Counted from the stretch's first letter, positions 1 to 8,435 are shown. The stretch: DNA of 64,000 nucleotides from Clostridiales bacterium (GCA_013619125.1 JABXKS010000120.1:16386-80385); one strand, 5' to 3'. The notes: a model not told the origin generated them from the sequence alone. A program made the numbers and translations.

Positions 1-440
1 GGGTCTCCAAGGATGTCGATATCACATTGCTTAAAGGAACGAAATCGACCTTTTTGTGGACGTTCCGCCCGGAAGACATTGTCTACTTGAATGGCTTTAA
101 AGGGCATCTCCAAATCATTTTGGTGATTGGAGAAAAATCGACTCAAGGGCAGGGTCAAATCATACCGAAGGCCCATGTCGCAAATATCATTTTCTTTCAG
201 ATTCTCAGCGGCCAGATTTAATTTCGCACCGCGTTTTAGTATCTTATAAATCATCTTCAGGTTTTCTCCGCCTTCGCTTCCTAAAAGAAGCGACAGAGAT
301 TCAATTGCTGGCGTCTCGATTCGATGGAAGCCATGAGACCGATACATCTCCAAAATCTTACCCTCCACCTCATCGCGTAATCGCATTTCAGATGGAAGAA
401 TATCACGAGTTCCCCGTACAGGGTTAGAACTAAATTTCAT
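1..440 (-). CDS. hisS: Histidyl-tRNA synthetase, N-terminal part (cut by window edge)
   Basis: Charges tRNA-His in the cytoplasm. The 146 visible codons begin MKFSSNPVRGTRDILPSEM, the usual class II start of HisRS (GTRDxLP), continue with an RYDLTLPLSR motif and reach the motif 2 segment FRAERPQKGRFRSFKQCDID, where the window ends. The ATG at 440 follows AAGGAGG at the right distance. HisZ, the catalytically dead paralogue, shares this fold, but the well-kept motif 2 with ERPQKGRFR favours a true synthetase. A sigma-A-type promoter lies just upstream. The C-terminal catalytic and anticodon-binding parts are outside the window. Confidence 0.9.
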   Translation of the reverse strand, partial: MKFSSNPVRGTRDILPSEMRLRDEVEGKILEMYRSHGFHRIETPAIESLSLLLGSEGGENLKMIYKILKRGAKLNLAAENLKENDICDMGLRYDLTLPLSRFFSNHQNDLEMPFKAIQVDNVFRAERPQKGRFRSFKQCDIDILGD

Positions 441-470
441 TTCATTCCTCCTTAATAAAATTCTTTCCTA

Positions 471-499
471 ACTATACCATAAATGAGGGGGACTGCCAA
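471..499 (-). promoter_or_regulatory. Promoter of hisS
   Basis: On the minus strand TTGGCA (499-494) is followed by a 17-base spacer and TATAGT (476-471), preceded by TGG, an extended -10. It sits about 30 bases before the hisS start, so the leader is short and holds no T-box. Confidence 0.7.
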
Positions 500-579
500 A
501 CCCTTATGGGTGCAAAAAAGAGCCATAAAGATAAAGAAACTCAGTACAAGGAAAAAAGTGCTAATAGGCATATAATGAA

Positions 580-597
580 AAAACGCCCTAGCGTTTT
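580..597 (-). terminator. Second terminator-like hairpin after the small unknown gene
   Basis: AAAACGC/GCGTTTT stem with a four-base loop; read on the minus strand it is followed by a run of T. It lies 30 bases beyond the first terminator and shields the hisS promoter from read-through. Confidence 0.55.
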
Positions 598-625
598 GAT
601 CGAGTAGTAGATTTTTAAATTAAAA

Positions 626-647
626 AAACGCCCTTAATAAGGCGTTT
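626..647 (-). terminator. Rho-independent terminator of the small unknown gene
   Basis: Stem AAACGCC/GGCGTTT with an eight-base loop. On the minus strand the stem ends in seven T (628-622). The stem overlaps the stop codon of the gene at 646. Confidence 0.8.
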
Positions 648-903
648 AGGTTCCAAGAACAATCTGATCCAAAATGGAATTGTCGAAATAAAGCCGAACA
701 CGACTTCCTTTATTGGCTTGTCGATAGAGCGGGTAGGCAACACCAAATTCTTCGGAGACACCATTTGTATGCTGAACTTTTATGTAGTAAAATTCTGTGG
801 AGTTATGCTTCCCAGAATGGCTGGAAATAATTGTATTTGCCCGTTTTGAAAGAATGGTGGCAAGTTTTACTTTCATTTTTTTTCTTTTGAGAAATGAAAA
901 CAT
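646..903 (-). CDS. Small basic protein of unknown function (85 aa)
   Basis: I do not recognise this protein. It begins MFSFLKRKKMKVKLATIL, is rich in Lys and Arg, and has a moderately conserved-looking beta-rich remainder ending DNSILDQIVLGT. The start at 903 is chosen because GGAGGAG lies eight bases ahead; a longer reading frame to 948 has no ribosome site. The gene stands alone between hisS and tRNA-Thr, with its own terminator overlapping its stop codon, which supports it being expressed. No signal peptide or membrane segment is evident. Confidence 0.65.
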   Translation of the reverse strand: MFSFLKRKKMKVKLATILSKRANTIISSHSGKHNSTEFYYIKVQHTNGVSEEFGVAYPLYRQANKGSRVRLYFDNSILDQIVLGT

Positions 904-1013
904 AGAACTCCTCCAAAGTTTTCTTTTATTATACAACGGCGTAAACAAAAAGAAAAGACGGAATCGGTTGTTTAATCGATAGCTTACAATTTCTTACGGA
1001 TGTAGGTATAAAA

Positions 1014-1034
1014 AAACCCGCAATTTGCGGGTTT
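1014..1034 (-). terminator. Terminator of tRNA-Thr
   Basis: Stem AAACCCGC/GCGGGTTT with a five-base loop directly after the tRNA CCA end; on the minus strand it runs into a T-tract (1016-1011). Confidence 0.85.
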
Positions 1035-1109
1035 GGAGCTGATGGGGAGACTCGAACTCCCGACCTATTGATTACGAATCAATTGCGCTACCATCTGTGC
1101 CACATCAGC
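1034..1109 (-). tRNA. tRNA-Thr (anticodon CGT)
   Basis: 76 bases with CCA encoded. Acceptor stem GCTGATG/CATCAGC, discriminator T, anticodon stem ATTGA/TCAAT enclosing loop TTCGTAA, so the anticodon is CGT, reading ACG codons. The T arm GGGAG-TTCGAGT-CTCCC is intact. It is transcribed alone from its own promoter at 1157-1129 and has its own terminator. Confidence 0.95.
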
Positions 1110-1128
1110 ATAATCATTTGACTCGTTT

Positions 1129-1157
1129 ATTATAGTACGATTGGAAAGCATTGACAA
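1129..1157 (-). promoter_or_regulatory. Promoter of tRNA-Thr
   Basis: TTGTCA (1157-1152), 17 bases, TATAAT (1134-1129) on the minus strand, about 20 bases before the tRNA 5' end. Confidence 0.8.
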
Positions 1158-1214
1158 GTGAATGGCAGAAAAAAATTTCTGGAGACAATTAAAAACTTTG
1201 TAAAAGATTGGAGT

Positions 1215-1243
1215 TTGCAAAGCGAGGGTGATATCATTATAAT
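1215..1243 (+). promoter_or_regulatory. Promoter of the t6A operon
   Basis: TTGCAA (1215-1220), 17 bases, TATAAT (1238-1243), about 30 bases before the tsaE start. Confidence 0.65.
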
Positions 1244-1273
1244 GAAGTGAAACTCTAGAATGAAGGAGAATTC

Positions 1274-1759
1274 ATGATGAAATGGATCTTGTCCAGTCTG
1301 CAAGAAACAGCGGACTTAGGATATTACATGGGGAAACAAATCGATCAGCGATTTTTAATTTGCCTGGATGGAGATCTGGGTGCCGGAAAGACAACTTTTT
1401 CAAAGGCATTGGCAAAAGGGTTTGGAGTGGAAGACATGGTAACAAGTCCGACATTTACACTCTTGCAAGAATATCAGGGGCGGATGCCCTTTTATCATTT
1501 TGATGTATATCGTTTGGGGGATGAGGAGGCATTTTTGGCTCAGGGCTTTGACGAGTACTGGGAGGAAGATGCATTGGTTGTGATGGAATGGGCGGAGATG
1601 ATTCGTGAGATTCTACCAAAGGACCATATGGAAATGAGATTCTTTCAAACGGAGAAAGAAGAAGAACGGATCGTTGAGGTGGAAGCCTTTGGACCTGTTG
1701 CAGAGGCATTGATTCAACAAATATGTACGTTTTTTGCTGCAAAGGGGGAAGACAGATGA
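1274..1759 (+). CDS. tsaE: tRNA threonylcarbamoyladenosine synthesis ATPase TsaE
   Basis: TsaE is the ATPase that works with TsaB and TsaD to place the t6A modification at position 37 of ANN-decoding tRNAs. The Walker A motif GDLGAGKT sits at residues 33-40, followed by SPTFTLLQEYQG and the typical HFDVYRL segment; the length of 161 aa fits the family. GGAG lies six bases before the ATG at 1274; a second ATG follows immediately and could also serve. It is the first gene of an operon with tsaB, rimI and tsaD and overlaps tsaB by four bases. Confidence 0.95.
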   Translation: MMKWILSSLQETADLGYYMGKQIDQRFLICLDGDLGAGKTTFSKALAKGFGVEDMVTSPTFTLLQEYQGRMPFYHFDVYRLGDEEAFLAQGFDEYWEEDALVVMEWAEMIREILPKDHMEMRFFQTEKEEERIVEVEAFGPVAEALIQQICTFFAAKGEDR

Positions 1760-2466
1760 AGCTATTGGCAGTTGAAACATCTTCAAAAACAGCGAGCGTA
1801 GCCTTGGTGTCGGAAGAGAAACTATTGGGGGAATTTACGGTACAGACCAAGTTCACGCATTCTCAGAGTTTGTTGCCCATGGTTGATCAGATGCTGAAGC
1901 AGGCTGGCGTATCCATTACGGAAATTGACGGTTTTGCCGCCTCCATGGGACCGGGTTCCTATACCGGGTTACGGATTGGAATTGCCGCGGTCAAGGCCTT
2001 CGGATTTGCCTTGAATAAGCCTGTTTACGGGGTGGAAACCCTGATGGCGATGATCGATCAGGCAAATGAGAAAATGGGAATACTATTGGCACTGGTGGAT
2101 GCGAGACGCAACAGGGTGTATGTTGCTGGAATTCAGCGAGACTGTAATGGGGAGCGGGTTGTTTTGCCGCAACAAGCCATGGAAGTTGAGTACTTAATCG
2201 CATGGATCGCAGAGCAGTCGGAACCGGTTTATTTGATGGGCGAGGGAGCAGTTCGATATCAGGAAGAGCTACAGACAGCTCAGCCATCCCCACAATTTTT
2301 ATCGGCGCGATATGCAACCCCAACGGCAAGAACCATAGCATGGCAGGCTTTTGAACGATTAAAACGTGGCGAAGTAGCAGATCCTGACCAGCTGGTGCCT
2401 AGCTATTTAGCAAAGACACAAGCAGAACGTGAATTGGAAGAAAGGCGGAATAAGGATGAAAATTAG
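1756..2466 (+). CDS. tsaB: tRNA threonylcarbamoyladenosine synthesis protein TsaB
   Basis: TsaB is the non-catalytic ASKHA-fold partner of TsaD in t6A synthesis. The N-terminus MKLLAVETSSKTASVAL and the SMGPGSYTGLRIG segment around residue 70 are diagnostic. The start at 1756 is preferred because it makes an ATGA overlap with the tsaE stop and follows GGGGGAAG; the frame stays open upstream but that part lies inside tsaE. Length 236 aa is normal. It overlaps rimI by 11 bases, so translation is probably coupled. Confidence 0.95.
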   Translation: MKLLAVETSSKTASVALVSEEKLLGEFTVQTKFTHSQSLLPMVDQMLKQAGVSITEIDGFAASMGPGSYTGLRIGIAAVKAFGFALNKPVYGVETLMAMIDQANEKMGILLALVDARRNRVYVAGIQRDCNGERVVLPQQAMEVEYLIAWIAEQSEPVYLMGEGAVRYQEELQTAQPSPQFLSARYATPTARTIAWQAFERLKRGEVADPDQLVPSYLAKTQAERELEERRNKDEN

Positions 2467-2911
2467 AGAGATGCAGCAAGGGGATATCCCAGCAGTTGTC
2501 GAAATTGAAAACCAGAATTTTCGCGAACCCTGGACAGAAGCAATCTTTAAAGAAGAAATGGCGCAGGGGACCAGGACCTATTATATCGCCGAATTAGAGG
2601 ATCGCATAATCGGGTATATGGGTCTTATTTGGATTTTGGACGAGGGACATATTACCAATGTAGCCATTGATGCGAACCATCAGGGAATGGGATATGGTCG
2701 AGAATTGATGACCTATGTGGCCAATCTTGCCTTTGAAAAAGGGTTGACCAGCATGACCCTGGAGGTGCGCGCGTCCAATGCCCGCGCTATTCACGTCTAT
2801 GAGAGCCTGGGATTTATCAACGAAGGAACGCGTCCGAAGTATTACGAGGGACGGGAAGACGCATATATCATGTGGCTCTATAAGGAGGCATGGAATGAAA
2901 GAACGGTTTGA
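2456..2911 (+). CDS. rimI: Ribosomal-protein alanine N-acetyltransferase RimI-like
   Basis: A GNAT acetyltransferase of 151 aa. The start MKIREMQQGDIPAVVEIE, the acetyl-CoA loop HQGMGYGRELM, the LEVRASNARAIHVYESLGF motif and the tail YYEGREDAYIMW match RimI, which acetylates the N-terminus of ribosomal protein S18. The ATG at 2456 is preceded by AAGG and overlaps tsaB by 11 bases. Its place between tsaB and tsaD is the usual one in Firmicutes. Substrate is inferred from family; other N-terminal targets are possible. Confidence 0.9.
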   Translation: MKIREMQQGDIPAVVEIENQNFREPWTEAIFKEEMAQGTRTYYIAELEDRIIGYMGLIWILDEGHITNVAIDANHQGMGYGRELMTYVANLAFEKGLTSMTLEVRASNARAIHVYESLGFINEGTRPKYYEGREDAYIMWLYKEAWNERTV

Positions 2912-3587
2912 AGTTACAGTTCAAAGGATAAAATGGCTGATGTGGGATCCAGATCAGCTGTTTTTACAATTTAAGACAAAGGCGAATTGGCTTTTCCCGC
3001 TTTTGGTGGTGATGATTGGTCTTCCGCTGATCGGGGTGATTTTTCCTCAGGTTGTCACGGGATTTTCTTCTCTTGGGGAGTATGTTGAATTCTATCAAAA
3101 GACTGCTGTGGAAACCGGAGTAGATCCCGCGGAGGCCTCACTTACGGCGCGGTATTATACGGATATTGTGATGCAGGGCTTCGGGATTTTGATGATCTGG
3201 ATATTTAAATCATGGATGTGCGGAGGTTTGGCAAATGGGTTGGACGGCGAAGGAGAATTGAAACAAGCCTTTTCCATTGTGGCTTGGGCGTATCTACCGG
3301 TTGCTTTTTCAAAAATGATCACCCTGCTGACAGCAGGATTGTTTGGAACAGGACTGACCTTCCACTTGGCAGCTTTTCTGCCTGTAAGCATGCAAATGAG
3401 TTTTCTTTTCCTGATACTTCGAGAAGTGAATCTCTTTGTGATCTGGTATCAGGTCTTGGTGATTCGCGGACTTCGCGTCGTTTATGGCGTTGAAAAGAAA
3501 TTTGCGATTTTTATTGGACTGATTACGTGGATCGCATATATCGGCATGAGTGTTGGATTTACCATTCTCTCATGGTATCAGTTTTAA
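2895..3587 (+). CDS. Yip1-family integral membrane protein
   Basis: A 230-aa protein with about five hydrophobic segments (near residues 30-50, 95-115, 130-160, 165-190 and 205-228). The cytosolic start has the MWDPDQLFLQFK type of motif followed by the first helix, and the GELKQAFSIVAWAYLPVAF segment before the third helix is typical of bacterial Yip1-domain proteins. These have no firmly known biochemical function. The ATG at 2895 follows AAGGAGG and overlaps rimI by 17 bases, so it is translated as part of the t6A operon although no link with t6A is known. Confidence 0.75.
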   Translation: MKERFEVTVQRIKWLMWDPDQLFLQFKTKANWLFPLLVVMIGLPLIGVIFPQVVTGFSSLGEYVEFYQKTAVETGVDPAEASLTARYYTDIVMQGFGILMIWIFKSWMCGGLANGLDGEGELKQAFSIVAWAYLPVAFSKMITLLTAGLFGTGLTFHLAAFLPVSMQMSFLFLILREVNLFVIWYQVLVIRGLRVVYGVEKKFAIFIGLITWIAYIGMSVGFTILSWYQF

Positions 3588-3599
3588 GGAGGACAGAGA

Positions 3600-4622
3600 A
3601 TGGAAACAATACGCACCTTATCAATAGAAACATCTTGCGATGAAACAAGTGTCGCGATTTTGGAGAACGGACGGCGGATTTTATCTAATGTTGTTTATTC
3701 TCAGATTACCGTTCATCAAGCCTTTGGCGGCGTTGTGCCGGAGGTGGCAAGCCGCATGCATGTTGAAAAGATCAACGGCGTGATTCGGCAAGCCCTGGAA
3801 GAGGCGGACATCACCCTGGAAGAATGCGATCATGTAGCCGTGACCTATGGTCCAGGTTTGGTGGGTGCTCTTTTGGTGGGCCTGACCAGCGCGAAAGCAA
3901 TCAGCTATGCATTGAGTAAACCCCTCGTTGGGGTCAATCATATTGAAGGACATATCTACGCGAATTTTATTGCCCATCCGGAGTTAAAGCCGCCTTTTCT
4001 TTGCTTGGTTGTATCCGGAGGACATACCCATTTAGTAGAAATGAAGGATTATGGAGAGTATCGAATCCTGGGACAGACACGGGACGATGCGGCTGGAGAA
4101 GCTTTTGACAAGGTTGCCAGAGCCATAGGTCTTGGTTATCCGGGTGGACCCAAGATCGATATTTTATCCAACCAGGGAAATCCAGAGGCGATTGATTTTC
4201 CTCGTATCTTCTTGGAGAAGGGTTCTTACGATTTTTCCTTTAGTGGTTTGAAGTCTTCGGTGTTAAATTATCTTCACCGGCACAGGCAAAAGGGAGAACC
4301 AGTTAATGAAGCGGATGTTGCGGCGAGTTTTCAGGCTGCGGTGATCGAGGTACTGGTGGAAAAATCCTTTCGGGCAGCCAAGGAATTGGGTTATGAAACC
4401 ATTGTGATGGCGGGCGGTGTTTCGGCCAATCGTCATTTGAGAAGGGCGTTTCAGTCTCGAGCCGAAGCTGATGGTTTAGCCTTTTATTTCCCGCCGATCG
4501 AATTGTGTACGGACAATGCGGCCATGATTGGCTGTGCGGGGTATTACCAATTTATGGCGGGGAAACGAGATGAATTAGATTTAAATGCCATTCCGTCCCT
4601 AAAATTAGCGGATCAGGGATAA
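3600..4622 (+). CDS. tsaD: tRNA N6-adenosine threonylcarbamoyltransferase TsaD
   Basis: The catalytic metalloenzyme of t6A synthesis: it transfers the threonylcarbamoyl group from TC-AMP to A37 of tRNA. Visible hallmarks are [15 protein letters not shown] at the start, the metal-binding histidines in [11 protein letters not shown] and [12 protein letters not shown], the VSGGHTHLV loop, [19 protein letters not shown], and CTDNAAMIG near the C-terminus with the metal-binding Asp. The length of 340 aa is standard. AAGGAGG precedes the ATG. Last gene of the tsaE operon; tsaC is not in the window. Confidence 0.97.
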   Translation: METIRTLSIETSCDETSVAILENGRRILSNVVYSQITVHQAFGGVVPEVASRMHVEKINGVIRQALEEADITLEECDHVAVTYGPGLVGALLVGLTSAKAISYALSKPLVGVNHIEGHIYANFIAHPELKPPFLCLVVSGGHTHLVEMKDYGEYRILGQTRDDAAGEAFDKVARAIGLGYPGGPKIDILSNQGNPEAIDFPRIFLEKGSYDFSFSGLKSSVLNYLHRHRQKGEPVNEADVAASFQAAVIEVLVEKSFRAAKELGYETIVMAGGVSANRHLRRAFQSRAEADGLAFYFPPIELCTDNAAMIGCAGYYQFMAGKRDELDLNAIPSLKLADQG

Positions 4623-4677
4623 ACTGGCAGAATACTTACAGAGCTGTGGGAAAGTTCGGAAAATTCGGGGATAACTC

Positions 4678-4748
4678 TGTGGACAAAGTGGATAAGTTTT
4701 AGAATTCTCAGAATATTCCCGAATATAGACCATTGTACCTGTGGATAA
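4678..4748 (+). other. Cluster of DnaA-box-like 9-mers
   Basis: In the gap between tsaD and the ABC-F gene I read TGTGGACAA (4678-4686, one mismatch), AGTGGATAA (4687-4695, one mismatch) and a perfect TGTGGATAA (4740-4748), all in the same orientation, with two weaker matches just upstream (TGTGGGAAA 4645-4653, CGGGGATAA 4666-4674). No AT-rich unwinding region or replication gene is adjacent, so an origin is unlikely; a DnaA-titrating or regulatory cluster is possible. Confidence 0.45.
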
Positions 4749-4794
4749 CCAAGAAAAAGACATGCGAGCACATGTCTTTTTCTTGGTTTTTTCC
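4749..4794 (+). terminator. Strong terminator of the t6A operon
   Basis: A perfect 16-base-pair stem beginning CCAAGAAAAAGACATG with loop CGAGCA, followed by a T-tract. It lies 27 bases before the end of the convergent ABC-F gene; in the reverse direction the T-tract is poor. Confidence 0.9.
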
Positions 4795-4820
4795 TATATA
4801 TTGGAGAATGATGAGGAAAC

Positions 4821-6740
4821 TTACTCCTCTTCCAAGATTTCCAGCAATTCAGTCCAGGCTTCCATGGCGTCGTTCAGGGCAGTCTCAGTTGCCTCCAAAG
4901 CCTGATGGATCAAGCGACTGCGCTCTGGATTCGTGTAGACATCTTCGTCGCAAAGCTGTGTGTGAAAGTCCTCGATCTCTGATTCTTTCTTTGTGATTGC
5001 ATTTTCCAGTTCTTGCAAATCTTTCCTTTGTTGACGCTTTTTCTTTTCTTCGTCCTTGATTCGTTTTCGTTGCGCTTTTAGAGCGGTTTTATTGGTCTGG
5101 ATTGGATCCACGGAAGCATCGATCACTTCATTTTTCTTTTCCAGATAATAATCGTAATTGCCCAGATAGGATTCGATCCCGTTATCGGTCAATTCAAAAA
5201 TTCTCGTTGCAACGCGATTCAGAAAATATCGATCATGGGAAATAACAAAAAGGGTTCCGTCGTAATGCCGCAGCGCGTTTTCCAAGGCTTCTTTGGACTC
5301 GAGATCCAAGTGGTTGGTCGGCTCATCCATTAGAAGAAAATTGGCTTCCGAAAGCATGAGCTTCATAAGTGCCAGCCGCGCTTTTTCTCCCCCGCTTAAA
5401 GATTCAATCTCCTTGAACAGGTCGTCGCCGAAAAACAGGAAGCGAGCCAACAGGGAACGGATATGGTAGTGATCGAAGGTCGGATTCTCATCCCAAATCT
5501 CATCGATAATGGTTTTGTTGGGATTCAAGTTGGTATGCTCTTGATCAAAATGAGCGGCGTGAACGTGATGACCGAAATCAACATCACCAGCGGAGGGAAG
5601 AATTTCACCTAAAAGCACGCGAAACAAGGTGGTTTTTCCGACGCCGTTGGGACCGATCAAGCCGATGCGTTCCTGCCGATAGAGGGAAAAAGCGAGATCG
5701 CGAAAGATCTTTTGATCCCCGTAGGACTTGCTGAGTCCAGAAATTTGAAGCACCTCATTGCCGCTTTTGATGCGAGGCGAGAATCGAAGCTTCAGATTTC
5801 CTTGTTCGCCGGAAGGGGTGTCCATCTTTTTCATACGATCCAACATCTTCTGTCGACTTTTCGCTTGCCGAATGGAGCGGGCGCTTTTGCGGTCCATAAA
5901 ATCTCGGATCATTGCTTCCTGACGCTTGACTTCTTTTTGCTGAATCATGAATCGCTTTTCCAGTTCGGCGTAGAGTTTTTCTTTGTGCACGACGAAAGCA
6001 GAGTAGTTGCCTGGATAGGAATCCAATTGTTGGTGGTGAAGATGAAGAATACGCTGCACAGTAGCATCCAGAAAGTATCGATCGTGAGAGATGACGAGGA
6101 CCGCTCCTGCATAATCACGAATATATTTTTCCAGCCATTCGATGGCAGCAAGGTCTAAGTGGTTTGTGGGCTCATCCAACAATAACAGATCTGCTTTTTC
6201 CAAGAGAAGTTTCGCAAGAATTACCCTGGATTTTTGGCCGCCGCTCAATAGGTTTACTGGTTTGAAAAATTCGTCCTCGTTAAATCCGAGTCCTCTGAGG
6301 GCGCCTCTAAGTTCCGATTCGCAGGCGTATCCATTGGCTTTCGTGTAATCCTCCTGTAAACGGGAATATCGTTCCATCAGGCGGGGAAGTAGATCGGTTT
6401 GCTCGGATTTCGCCGCAATTTCATGTTCCAGCTCGCGCATTTCCTCTTCCATTCGAAAGATGGGGGCAAAGACCTCTTTGACTTCATCGTAGACGGAGTT
6501 CTCGCTGGTGATATGGGTATTTTGCTTGAGATAGCCAACACGAATGGTTTTAGGGATCATAACTGACCCTGAATCTGCCGAGATCTGATTGGTCAAGATT
6601 CGAAAGAGGGTAGTTTTGCCCGTGCCGTTGGATCCGACAAGTCCCACTTTTTCTCGATGATTGATGGAAAATGACAGATTTTCGAAGATGGTTTCTCCAA
6701 CAAATGATTTGCTCAGTTGTGAGATGTTTAGTACTTTCAT
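4821..6740 (-). CDS. ABC-F family ATPase (ribosome-associated type)
   Basis: A soluble protein of 639 aa with two ATP-binding cassettes and no membrane domain. Walker A motifs GSNGTGKTT and GPNGVGKTT, signature motifs LSGGQKSR and LSGGEKARL, and two copies of LLLDEPTNHLDL / LMDEPTNHLDL are visible; the linker of about 80 residues between them is the P-site tRNA interaction motif of ABC-F proteins, and residues about 530-639 form a Lys/Glu-rich coiled coil. Such proteins act on stalled ribosomes or give antibiotic protection. The length and C-terminal coiled coil resemble the YdiF/Uup type, which is housekeeping, but the subtype is not certain. GGAG precedes the start at 6740. Confidence 0.9.
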   Translation of the reverse strand: MKVLNISQLSKSFVGETIFENLSFSINHREKVGLVGSNGTGKTTLFRILTNQISADSGSVMIPKTIRVGYLKQNTHITSENSVYDEVKEVFAPIFRMEEEMRELEHEIAAKSEQTDLLPRLMERYSRLQEDYTKANGYACESELRGALRGLGFNEDEFFKPVNLLSGGQKSRVILAKLLLEKADLLLLDEPTNHLDLAAIEWLEKYIRDYAGAVLVISHDRYFLDATVQRILHLHHQQLDSYPGNYSAFVVHKEKLYAELEKRFMIQQKEVKRQEAMIRDFMDRKSARSIRQAKSRQKMLDRMKKMDTPSGEQGNLKLRFSPRIKSGNEVLQISGLSKSYGDQKIFRDLAFSLYRQERIGLIGPNGVGKTTLFRVLLGEILPSAGDVDFGHHVHAAHFDQEHTNLNPNKTIIDEIWDENPTFDHYHIRSLLARFLFFGDDLFKEIESLSGGEKARLALMKLMLSEANFLLMDEPTNHLDLESKEALENALRHYDGTLFVISHDRYFLNRVATRIFELTDNGIESYLGNYDYYLEKKNEVIDASVDPIQTNKTALKAQRKRIKDEEKKKRQQRKDLQELENAITKKESEIEDFHTQLCDEDVYTNPERSRLIHQALEATETALNDAMEAWTELLEILEEE

Positions 6741-6825
6741 TTGATCGCTCCTTTAGTTCCGTATCTATTGTATGAGTGGGTCCGGGTAATGTCAACAATT
6801 TACGGTTTTGAGTGAGCGATATCGT

Positions 6826-6854
6826 TTGCAAATTAACAATACTTTCTTTATAAT
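6826..6854 (+). promoter_or_regulatory. Promoter of rex
   Basis: TTGCAA (6826-6831), 17 bases, TATAAT (6849-6854). A TTAACAA sequence, one half of the clostridial Rex consensus, lies inside the spacer, but the other half is poorly matched, so autoregulation by Rex is only a possibility. Confidence 0.7.
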
Positions 6855-6893
6855 AAGAATAGGATTGTGGAAACCTTAATAGGGAGTGATAAA

Positions 6894-7532
6894 ATGCAGC
6901 GAAACAGTAATATTTCGATGGCGGTCATTCGTCGACTGCCAAAATACTTTCGATATTTATCGGATTTATCAGAAAAAGGTGTCAATCGGATTTCTTCAAA
7001 AGAATTGAGCCAAATCACAGGATTTACGGCTTCCCAAATCCGTCAGGATCTTAATAATTTTGGAGGTTTTGGCCAGCAGGGTTACGGCTATAATGTTTCA
7101 GGATTACGGGATGCCATTGCATCCATTATCGGGTTGGATAAACGATATCGTGTGGTAATTGCCGGAGCGGGCAACATGGGTTCGGCCATTGCAAACTATA
7201 CAGGCTTTCATTCTTCGGGATTTGAGGTTTTGGCCTTATTCGATACCCAAGAAGAGCTGGTTGGAAAGGAAGTCGGAGGCAAGCCAATTCGTGATATTCG
7301 CGAGCTTGGAACCTTTATCGATGACCATCGGGTTGAAATTATCGTAATTTCTACTCCGAAGCATGCGGCTCAAGGAATAGCAGATATTGCGGTTTCTCGT
7401 GGCGTGAAAGGTATTTGGAACTATGCACCAGTTGATATTCGGGTGCCAGAGGATGTTGTGGTTGAGAATGTACATTTAAATGAAAGTCTGTTTACCTTGT
7501 CTTATTTGATGAAAGAGAAGGAGAACATTTAA
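6894..7532 (+). CDS. rex: Redox-sensing transcriptional repressor Rex
   Basis: Rex binds NADH and NAD+ and represses fermentation and respiration genes when NADH is low relative to NAD+. The winged-helix part (ISMAVIRRLPKYFRYL, then FTASQIRQDLNNFGGFGQQG) fills residues 1-80, and the Rossmann part starts at VVIAGAGNMGSAIANY. The ATG at 6894 gives 212 aa, the family length, and has GGGAGTG seven bases ahead; an upstream GTG at 6867 has no good ribosome site. It is transcribed alone and ends in a terminator. Confidence 0.95.
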   Translation: MQRNSNISMAVIRRLPKYFRYLSDLSEKGVNRISSKELSQITGFTASQIRQDLNNFGGFGQQGYGYNVSGLRDAIASIIGLDKRYRVVIAGAGNMGSAIANYTGFHSSGFEVLALFDTQEELVGKEVGGKPIRDIRELGTFIDDHRVEIIVISTPKHAAQGIADIAVSRGVKGIWNYAPVDIRVPEDVVVENVHLNESLFTLSYLMKEKENI

Positions 7533-7556
7533 GAACTGGATTTCCAGTTCTTTTTT
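7531..7556 (+). terminator. Terminator of rex
   Basis: AAGAACTGGA/TCCAGTTCTT stem overlapping the rex stop codon, followed by T. Confidence 0.85.
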
Positions 7557-7580
7557 CACGTAAAAAAGGGAGTGTTGTGA

Positions 7581-8435
7581 ATGAAGAAGTTGCAAGAGAT
7601 TCGATTGTCATGGTTTGATGTTCGGGCAACGGTGGAGAGTGGACAGTGTTTTCGATGGTACCCCCTCTCTGAGGATCGATATGCTGGATGGATCGGTGAA
7701 TTTCCTGTTGAAGTTGAGCAGGAAAAAGACGCGGTGATCATTCGAGTTCAAGAGGAACTTCCGGTTGAGCAGGTTGTTCGATACTTCGATGACAATCGGG
7801 ATTATCGAGTCATACTGGATCCCTGGAGAAGCAGCGATGATTTAGGCGATATTGTCAATCGCTGGGGAGGGATTCGTATCCTACGACAACCCTTGGATGA
7901 AATGATCATTAGTTTTATCCTGTCTCAGAATAACAACATTCCCAGAATTCAAACGATGATTGAGCGCTTTTGTCAAAGTTATGGTCAACGTATCGAAAAA
8001 ATAAATGGAGAACTGGGTTTCACCTTCCCGCAAGACTGGGAACAACTTGTGATCACGGAAGCTGATTTGAGATCTCTTGGATTCGGATACCGTGCGAAGT
8101 ATGTGGCGGCGGCCGTTGACGCCTTTCAAACCGGCGAATACACGGAACTTGAGTTTTCTAGTTTGTCTGCCCAAGAGCAGGAAATAAAGCTTTTGGATTT
8201 GTTAGGGATTGGGAAGAAAGTCGCGGCTTGTATCCGATTATTTGGATTGGGGGATTTTTCTGCTTTTCCTATGGACGTTTGGGTACTGAGAATCATGAGG
8301 AAGCGATATTTGGATGAAACGAGTTCACCGAAGAAAATCGAGGCTTATGCAGAAGCGGTCTTTGGTAAAAATCGAGGATATATACAACAATTATTATTTC
8401 ATGAGTATCGAAGGAGAGAGAAGGAGAGCGAATGA
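7581..8435 (+). CDS. ogg: 8-oxoguanine DNA glycosylase (Ogg-type, HhH-GPD family)
   Basis: Removes oxidised guanine from DNA with an associated lyase activity. The N-terminal ESGQCFRWYP corresponds to the GQSFRW loop of Ogg1. The helix-hairpin-helix and catalytic centre read LLGIGKKVAACIRLFGLG followed by AFPMDVWVLRIM: the second Lys of GKK is the Schiff-base lysine and the Asp of PMDVW the catalytic aspartate. 284 aa fits clostridial Ogg. GGGAGTG precedes the ATG. It overlaps the next gene by four bases. Confidence 0.9.
   Translation: MKKLQEIRLSWFDVRATVESGQCFRWYPLSEDRYAGWIGEFPVEVEQEKDAVIIRVQEELPVEQVVRYFDDNRDYRVILDPWRSSDDLGDIVNRWGGIRILRQPLDEMIISFILSQNNNIPRIQTMIERFCQSYGQRIEKINGELGFTFPQDWEQLVITEADLRSLGFGYRAKYVAAAVDAFQTGEYTELEFSSLSAQEQEIKLLDLLGIGKKVAACIRLFGLGDFSAFPMDVWVLRIMRKRYLDETSSPKKIEAYAEAVFGKNRGYIQQLLFHEYRRREKESE

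Noticed and set aside
441..645. T-box leader for hisS
   Set aside because: The leader from the recognised promoter is only about 25-30 bases and has no T-box sequence.
1151..1156. TTGACA on the plus strand as -35 of the tsaE operon
   Set aside because: No -10 box at 16-18 bases; the same bases serve the tRNA-Thr promoter on the other strand.
4623..4820. Replication origin
   Set aside because: Has DnaA-like boxes but no dnaA, dnaN or AT-rich unwinding region nearby.
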